64,000 nucleotides of DNA, taken from positions 111,039 through 175,038 of the forward strand of contig JAWPGT010000048.1 in NCBI GenBank assembly GCA_034638255.1. Reading direction: 5' to 3'. This document shows positions 58,075-64,000 of this stretch, in pieces (the first letter of the stretch is position 1; the number at the start of each line of letters is the position of its first letter). The translations under genes and the position numbers were made by a program. The notes under the pieces are model-generated. The model ran no database searches, was not told the origin of the DNA, and worked only from the letters and a program-made list of their open reading frames with translations. The DNA comes from Coprinus comatus (Eukaryota > Basidiomycota > Agaricomycetes > Agaricales > Agaricaceae).

Positions 58075-59856
58075 TTAAACAGCCTTGGTAAAGATGTCTG
58101 CAAGTTGTTCAGAGGTAGGAATGTAGACAGGGGAAATGATCTTCCTTTGGACAACTTCTCTGAGCCAGAAAAAGCGCAAATCAAGCTGTTTCATCCTACC
58201 ATGGTGTTCAGGATTCTTGGACACAGTTATTGCTGACTGGTTGTCAATGTAGAGGGTGGAAGAGGAAGTGGGGGTGTAACCAAACTCTAACAGGATATTT
58301 CTCATCCACATGATCTCCTTTCCAGCCTCAACTGCAGCAATGTACTCAGCTTCAGTAGAAGAGAGAGTAACCATGTTCTGACACTTTGAGGACCATCCTA
58401 CAGCTGCACCACACACCAGAGTCACATATCCACCTGTTGCCCTTCCTGTAGCTTGACAGGAACCATGGGAAGCATCTGTAAACATCACAAATGGCTCATT
58501 GGATGCCAAATTACCTTTATAAACCAGCTTGTAGCCCATAGTACCCTTCAAATAGCAAAATAAATGCTTCACAGCTGCCCAATGAGCTGGACCTGGGTTG
58601 TGGTTGAATCTCCCATGGTAGGAGACAGCAAAAGCGATGTCAGGACGAGTCATGGTGGCCAGATATTGCAGAGCACCAACTGCACTGAGGTAAGGAACAT
58701 CTTTCATCTTGAGTTGATCATCTGAAGTGACCACAACTGTAGAAAGATCAAGTCCAGGAGCTAGTGGGGTCTTCACAGGCTTGCAATCAGACATCTGGAA
58801 GTGATCTAGAAGGTCCTTGGTGTATTTCTCTTGACTGAGAGAGATAGAATGATGAAGAAGGTCTTGTTCAACCTTGACAGCCAGTAGCCAGGATGTTGGA
58901 CCAAGGTCACAAAGTTTGAAGTGGGCTGAGAGTTCCTTGACAGTATCATCCATGGCCTTGTCATCCTTCGAAGCAAGAGTAATGTCATCAATAAACACAG
59001 GAACAATGACCTTGACTGGACCTTTGGAGTAGAGATAGATAGAACTGTCAGATTGGAGTCTGGTGTAACCAAGGGAGATGAAGATGGAGTGTAGCTTCTT
59101 GTTCCACTGCCTGGCAGCTTGTTTGAGGCCATAGAGTGACTTCCTGAGCCTAAAAACCATGTTTGGAGCGCCCTGGTGGTATCCTTCAGGTTGCTTCATG
59201 TAAATCTCTTCCTCCAGGTCTCCATAAGTGAAAGTAGATGAAATATCCAAAGAGTGCAGTTTGTAGCCCTCTTTAGCAGCCAGAGCAACAATGAGCCTAA
59301 GAGAAGCAGGCCGAAAAGTAGGAGCAAAAACCTCAGTATAATCATAACCAGGCCTCTGTGCATAGCCCTTGGCCACAATGCGAGCTTTGTAGCGCTCTAT
59401 AGAGCCATCTGGGTTCTCTTTCACCTTGTAGACCCATCCAGACTTGATAGCCTTCTGTCCTGAAGGCAAAGGAACGAGTTCCCATGTCCCATTAGCCTCC
59501 AGGATCCCAAACTCCTTATCCATGGCTTCTTTCCAATCTTCGGATGCACAGGACTCCATAGCAGCCTTGAAGGAGCCAGGTTCACCACCAGTAACAGCTC
59601 CAGCAAACTCTACCACCCGAAAATCTTCATCATTCATGTAGAGAGCCAACTCTTCAAGCTCATCATCATCATCTTCATCATTCACATTGTTCTGAGCTAC
59701 TGGAGCTGGTTCAACTGGTAGTCTAGCTATAGGACGACGTTTTAGCTGTTCTTTAGCATCCCACCAGTTGTAGGAACCTGTTCTGATGTGAGTACTTCGT
59801 CTTCTAGCTGGTGGTTCAGCTGAGGGAGGTTGCTGGTGGACAGGAGTGGTGGGCAT
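58075..59856 (-). CDS. Copia pol fragment: reverse transcriptase and RNase H (593 codons open)
   Basis: A long uninterrupted ORF. The RT begins about residue 95 (WKEAMDKEFGILEANGTWEL) with KARIVAKGYAQRPGYDY, YGLKQAARQWNKKL and the catalytic VFIDDITLASK. RNase H has MFTDASHGSCQATGRATGG (D), STEAEYIAAVEAGKEIMW (E) and LYIDNQSAITVSKNPEHHGR (D), ending YIPTSEQLADIFTKAV. The preserved frame over 1.7 kb suggests that this copia insertion is much younger than the gypsy elements, even though the element is truncated. There is no integrase upstream, so it is not autonomous. Confidence 0.93.
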   Translation of the reverse strand: MPTTPVHQQPPSAEPPARRRSTHIRTGSYNWWDAKEQLKRRPIARLPVEPAPVAQNNVNDEDDDDELEELALYMNDEDFRVVEFAGAVTGGEPGSFKAAMESCASEDWKEAMDKEFGILEANGTWELVPLPSGQKAIKSGWVYKVKENPDGSIERYKARIVAKGYAQRPGYDYTEVFAPTFRPASLRLIVALAAKEGYKLHSLDISSTFTYGDLEEEIYMKQPEGYHQGAPNMVFRLRKSLYGLKQAARQWNKKLHSIFISLGYTRLQSDSSIYLYSKGPVKVIVPVFIDDITLASKDDKAMDDTVKELSAHFKLCDLGPTSWLLAVKVEQDLLHHSISLSQEKYTKDLLDHFQMSDCKPVKTPLAPGLDLSTVVVTSDDQLKMKDVPYLSAVGALQYLATMTRPDIAFAVSYHGRFNHNPGPAHWAAVKHLFCYLKGTMGYKLVYKGNLASNEPFVMFTDASHGSCQATGRATGGYVTLVCGAAVGWSSKCQNMVTLSSTEAEYIAAVEAGKEIMWMRNILLEFGYTPTSSSTLYIDNQSAITVSKNPEHHGRMKQLDLRFFWLREVVQRKIISPVYIPTSEQLADIFTKAV

Positions 59857-59958
59857 CGCTTCTTAATCTGTTACCACCACCTGCCTATTTGAGAAACCAC
59901 CCACCAGCAACTTGTACCTCCAATTTCTCATCCCCTGGCTGGCAGTTTCACTTGAAAC

Positions 59959-62226
59959 TTGGTATCCCAAATGCCACAAACACCCTCTCACCCCGTTCCA
60001 AATTTGAGGCGGTCACTCTATCCTGCTAACCCGGGAGAAGGTGATCTTTCCCCAGATGCTCCCATGAACCCCAACACTCCCCTGGACCTCCAGGGCACTT
60101 CTAGTGCTCATTATGCACTCAACAGCGGACTTGGCCTTGATGCCCGAGGACGTTATACTAGTACACTTCCTTCCCAAAGTCGCAGGGAGTCCACATCAAG
60201 GCATTCTTCTCATAGGAGGAGCCACTCCTTATCATCCAATCCATCTCCGGATCATAGCCGCCCCAGTTCTCCTCACCTTGCCTTGCCGTTTGGAGTGGAG
60301 GAAGAAATATCTCGTATCCCCGTCCCTCCCCAACGATCAGGCGATCAGGAGGAATATGAGGGTAATATGAAGGAAATAGACGAAACACTTGGCAGGATTG
60401 CTAAGTGGCTCACTGTTCCTGCTCCTGAAGGTATTAACCTTCATTCTGAGCTTCACAAATCCCTAGCCTCCACTATTCTACAGTTTGGTGAGGCCCTTGT
60501 ATCTTCTGGCTTTGCTGAAGTCAGGATTGGTTCCCGGTTTGCTCCCAAGAGTTTGAGGGCTAACCTGGCTAGTACTCTCAGTGTCTCTGCTTATGGGCAG
60601 GCACCTTCTACTCCCTGGGTGTTGCTGCAACAGGATCCTGCTGCACCACACCCAATTCCATTCACTCCTCCTCGTCTGGGTCCAGGCGTTGAGGCAGATA
60701 TCGAGATGACTCCAGTTCCCCCCTCAGGCAAGAGTAAGGGGCCAGCTGCTATTCCACCAGTTGTTACCCCAGCTCCTGCACCCTCTGCTCCTACAGGCCC
60801 AGCTAACCATGCTCGTTGTGGTCCTCCTCCTGTTGTTCCTCTTGCTACTAAGCCCAAGGGTAGACGTACCTTTGCGCAAGCAGCCCGACAGAATCTGTCA
60901 CCTCAACCAGTGAATACATCTTCTTCTGAAGCCCTTGTGGCTTTGGCAAAGGTGTTTCCTAGTTTGTCCCCTGAGCGGTTGGTAGCTCTTGCCAACCAAG
61001 CCTCCTCACCGTCATCCCCCAAGTCCTCTCGTCGACCTCGGATGACCACCTCTGGCCCAACACGGCGCCAAGTCCTCCTTGTTCTTGAGACCTACCAAGA
61101 CAAGCCTACTGCGTCAATCACTGAAGCTGCAAACCAAGCTTTGGTATCAGCCAAATCAACTGTTCGGGTAGAATCAACGAGCAGAGCATATGACGGCTTT
61201 TCAATGGCCACCACCACTGTTGCTTTGCCTAAGGATCTGGAGGTCCTTCAGGCAAGTATGGTCCGTCTTTTTGGAGAAGCGTCCAGCCCATCCTGCCACC
61301 TCCCCGCATCCAAGTCTTACCTCAAGATTCTGGATGTCCCTATCACTCTGCATGATATACGCACCACTCCCCAGGACATTGAGGCTGCTATGAGGTCTTC
61401 AATGTAAGCGCAGGAACGTAGAACACAACGGGACGCGTAGATTAACGAAGGAACGAAGTTGATTGATTAAGAAATGAATGAGTTACACTGCAGACAATGG
61501 TATGAGACTAGAACATGATATTAAACTATAACTACTCACCTGCAGACAATGGTATGAGACTAGAAGGTCACCAAGTGTCTGCAGGACGCTTCTACAAGCT
61601 GTGACATCACACAGTAACACCACATGATCAGAAAAGCGATTACAAGCTACAAGTCCATCAACTACTGACATTGGGACTGCCTGGAGCAATCCTGACATTC
61701 AAACCTGTCAGATCGTTTTGCGCTGGTTGGCTCTCCCCGCCTAGTTCGCAACTCAGCCAAGGCAGACACAGTTACAGTCTGGTTTGACATATGGGACTCT
61801 GCAAAGGGTACACGCGCTAAGGGTCTTGTCAACAGAACCCTTCACATCGGCTCTTATACCTGCTACATCCGAGCAGCACGGGCCAACCCGGGGGTTGCTC
61901 TCTGCCAGCGTTGCTGGAAGTGGGGCCATCCAACCAATACATGTCGAGCCCAAGCTCTCAAGTGTCCTCGCTGTGGAGGTCCTCATAAGGAAGACCACCA
62001 TCGTCAATTCTGTGGATCATGTAAGGGGAATGCTAAGGCTACTCCTCCTGTTCCCCCAACTCCTGCCAACGAAGACTGTCCTCATGCTGCTCGTTGTCTC
62101 AACTGTAAGGGTGCTCATCACGCCCATGAGCGCAAGTGCTCATTCTGGAAACACCGCTTTGACTCTGCTTGGATTCAACGGCGCTATCAAGAGTCCAGGG
62201 ACTCTAAACCCGGTAGTAATTTATGA
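59959..62226 (+). pseudogene. LINE ORF1 (gag-like, CCHC), split by a solo LTR
   Basis: From ATG 59959 the N-terminal half is Pro/Ser rich. The middle part has LVALAKVFPSLSPERLVALA and VPITLHDIRTTPQDIEAAMR up to 61402. After the LTR and one TTCAA copy, the same frame continues with RFALVGSPRLVRNSAKADTV and three knuckles: CQRCWKWGHPTNTC, CPRCGGPHKEDHH..C and CLNCKGAHHAHERKC. It ends TGA 62224-62226. Apart from the LTR the frame is intact, so the insertion alone disabled it. Confidence 0.88.
61403..61697 (-). mobile_element. Copia-family solo LTR inside LINE ORF1 (295 bp)
   Basis: On the plus strand it starts TGTAAGCGCAGGAACG and ends GCAATCCTGACA. It is flanked by an exact 5-bp target duplication TTCAA (61398-61402 and 61698-61702). 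It is about 50 bp longer than its relatives because TGCAGACAATGGTATGAGAC occurs twice (61489 and 61542) with novel AT-rich sequence between the copies. Confidence 0.93.
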
Positions 62227-64000
62227 TGGACAACCCTAACCAACGTGTAAGGGGGTCTAGGGAGGTTGTTCATAATATCCGTATCATTTCCTTCAACATT
62301 AACCGCAACTATGGAAACGTTGACTATCTTCTCGAGCATCTTAAATCTGATTTTGATGTTTTCTTTATTCAAGAACCACCCTGGCAGATGGTTCAACAAG
62401 CTCCTTCTTCTTCTAATCCTGAGGGGGAAGATGTTATTGGTGCCCCCATTCATCCCAAGTGGCTGTATATGGTGCACCCCCCAACTGCCCAGGAGGCAGC
62501 TCCACGTGTTATGGCCTATGTCCATAATCATCTTCAAAGTCTGAGGCCGTCTATGCGACCTGACCTCATTGACCACAGGGACATCCTCATTCTCTCTTTG
62601 TTCCAGGGAGGTGAGACCATGAACCTGATGAATGTCTACAATGACAACCAGAACTCTGCTATGAGGCTCCTCCAGGCCCAGGCAGATCATCTACCTTCTC
62701 ATGTATTTATGGGTGGGGACTTCAATTGCCGATCATCGGTGTGGGATCCTGAATGGAACCAACATCATACGTGGGCGCAAACCATCCTGGATTTTGCATC
62801 TGACCTCAGCCTGGACCTTTCTTTACCTCAAGTTCCTGGCCCTATCCACATCCCATTCACTCAAGGTCTTACTTAACCCCACTGTTATTGACCTTGTCTT
62901 TGTCCCCATACCTCAGAGTCTTAATCTTCGACCAGAGCTCCGGCCCGACCTCCAGGGACCTTCGGATCACATCCCGATGGCCCTGACATTTCCTGTCAAC
63001 CCTGTTCGCACTGGGGTCCGACGTAAGGTTCTGCCAAAGAAGTCTGATGAAGAGAAGAACTTTGTCAATACGTCAATGGTGATGATTGGCCTGTTGAAAG
63101 ACCGGCCTCTGACTTCCCCTGACCTGGTGGAGGAGCTTGCTTCGGCTATCTCCCAAACCTTCTCTGATGCCTGGGACGCCAGTGCAAAGGAGGTCTTTAT
63201 TTCACCTGCTGCCAAGTCGTGGTGGGATGATCAATGCAGTGAGACGCTTCAAGCCTACAGGGCCAATCGCACTCCAGAGGGTTACTCCTCATTTCGCAAG
63301 GCTGTATGGTCTGCTAAGCGCAAGTTCTTTGATGGCAAGGTCAAGGAAATTGCAACCACCAACAAGCATCCTTGGGATCTCATGAACTGGGTCCAGGCTC
63401 GCAAACTCCCTGCGTGTGAAGCTATTCAGTACAATGGCCACCCATGTCACGATCTGGACAACCTATGGGATGCTCTCAACGGCACATACAATGCGGCCTC
63501 TGACCGTGCTGTAGATGTCTCTGTTTTGGACGAACTTCCTGATCTCCCTAGTCGGAATTGGCAGTTGTTCTCTGAACAGGAGCTAGAGGATGCACTTGAC
63601 GGGTGTGCTTCTAACTCTTCCCCTGGTCCTGATCATGTTACATGGTCCCATCTCAAGTGCATTGTGGCTGATGATGACTGTCGCAGTGTGCTGATCAATC
63701 TTGCTAATTCCTGCATGTCAGTGGGATACTGGCCTCGTCACTTCAAGGAGTCTGTCTCTGTGAACATTCCGAAGCCGGGTAAGGCCTCTTACGCCACTCC
63801 CAAATCTTTCCGCCCCATTGTGCTTCTCAACACAGTGGGCAAGCTTATTGAGAAGATGATCTCAACTCGACTCCAGTTTGATTGTGTCAAATGGGGAGTC
63901 TTTCATCCTAATCAGTGTGGCGGCATCATCCAGCGCTCTACTGAAGATGCGGGTATGTACCTCACCCATCTGGTTTGTGCCGGGTGGTCTAAAGGTCTCA
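62223..64000 (+). pseudogene. LINE ORF2: endonuclease and reverse transcriptase (frameshifted, incomplete)
   Basis: The endonuclease starts IRIISFNINRNYGNVDYLL, with FFIQEPPW, FMGGDFNCRSSVWD and, after a one-base frame change at about 62860-62880, VIDLVFVPIP and GPSDHIPMAL (the catalytic SDH). The RT begins with NSSPGPDHVTWSHLK, then NIPKPGKASYATPKSFRP and IVLLNTVGKLIEKMIST. The frame after the shift stays open to the window edge. The shift would end ORF2 early, so this copy is probably dead unless it is a sequence error. Confidence 0.85.

Larger units (their letters stand above)
57735..59869 (-). mobile_element. Ty1/copia element, 5'-truncated
   Basis: The minus strand carries the RT/RNase H half of pol, a polypurine tract (ATCAGGGGGG at 57979-57988) and the 3' LTR at 57735-57977. 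Gag, protease, integrase and the 5' LTR are absent. Upstream sequence changes to the 5' region of a LINE at about 59860. The element was inserted into a KDZ transposase gene. Confidence 0.88.
59870..64000 (+). mobile_element. Non-LTR retrotransposon (LINE, Tad1-like), cut by window edge
   Basis: Two ORFs on the plus strand overlap as ATGA at 62223-62226. ORF1 has CCHC knuckles; ORF2 has an apurinic-type endonuclease and a reverse transcriptase. This arrangement fits the Tad1/I group of fungal LINEs. The 5' end is near the copia junction at about 59860. The 3' end is outside the window. Confidence 0.85.

Noticed and set aside
60591..60857. Gly/Ala-rich minus-strand ORF opposite LINE ORF1
   Set aside because: It mirrors the Pro-rich coding of ORF1 on the other strand.
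1..64000. CRISPR arrays, operons, bacterial RNA genes
   Set aside because: The window is eukaryotic with intron-containing genes; no spaced direct-repeat array was seen. No tRNA or rRNA gene was recognised on reading, though a covariance search was not possible.

Overview
The window looks like nuclear DNA of an agaricomycete (basidiomycete) fungus. Host genes are split by many short introns of about 40-70 nt with GT..AG ends. The families seen are typical of mushroom-forming fungi: DUF6533-like membrane proteins, a DUF7918 protein, a KDZ transposase, chromodomain Ty3/gypsy elements, a Tad1-like LINE and a hAT element. All exon models here were built by hand from splice signals and reading frame; no homology search was run.

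Layout. (1) 1-8 kb, all on the minus strand: a small lineage-type protein cut by the left edge, a TPR plus two-CCCH-finger protein, two tandem secreted PEBP-family proteins, a FIST-domain protein and a short hypothetical. (2) 8.5-26 kb, a decayed and duplicated zone: a frameshifted C2H2-like gene; two direct ~3.1 kb units (A, B), each carrying a DUF6533-like gene; a third, inverted copy of that gene (C); several broken ORFs; and a second copy of the window-start gene pair in which the TPR-CCCH member is a pseudogene. (3) 27-38.9 kb, conserved genes: V-ATPase proteolipid (7 exons), cystathionine gamma-synthase (4 exons), a DUF7918 protein, the nuclear exosome 3'-5' exonuclease Rrp6 (9 exons) and a small membrane protein. 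(4) 39.3-64 kb, almost entirely transposable elements: a truncated hAT; a Ty3/gypsy element with paired 365-bp LTRs, interrupted by a solo LTR that is itself interrupted by a Tc1/mariner element; a second gypsy element with an additional ORF after pol; a KDZ transposase fragment cut by a 5'-truncated Ty1/copia element; and a LINE running off the right edge with a copia solo LTR inside its ORF1.

The conserved genes are unrelated housekeeping functions: vacuolar acidification, sulfur amino-acid synthesis and RNA surveillance. They are not a cluster acting together. The most informative features are genomic: nested insertions datable by target-site duplications, nonsense codons that are all TAG or TGA in gypsy element 1 (consistent with C-to-T decay), a duplicated gene pair with one dead partner, and a repeat family holding a small internal inversion. 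I did not find a clearly new molecular system. The best candidates for something undescribed are the TPR-CCCH/small-protein pair and the third ORF of gypsy element 2.
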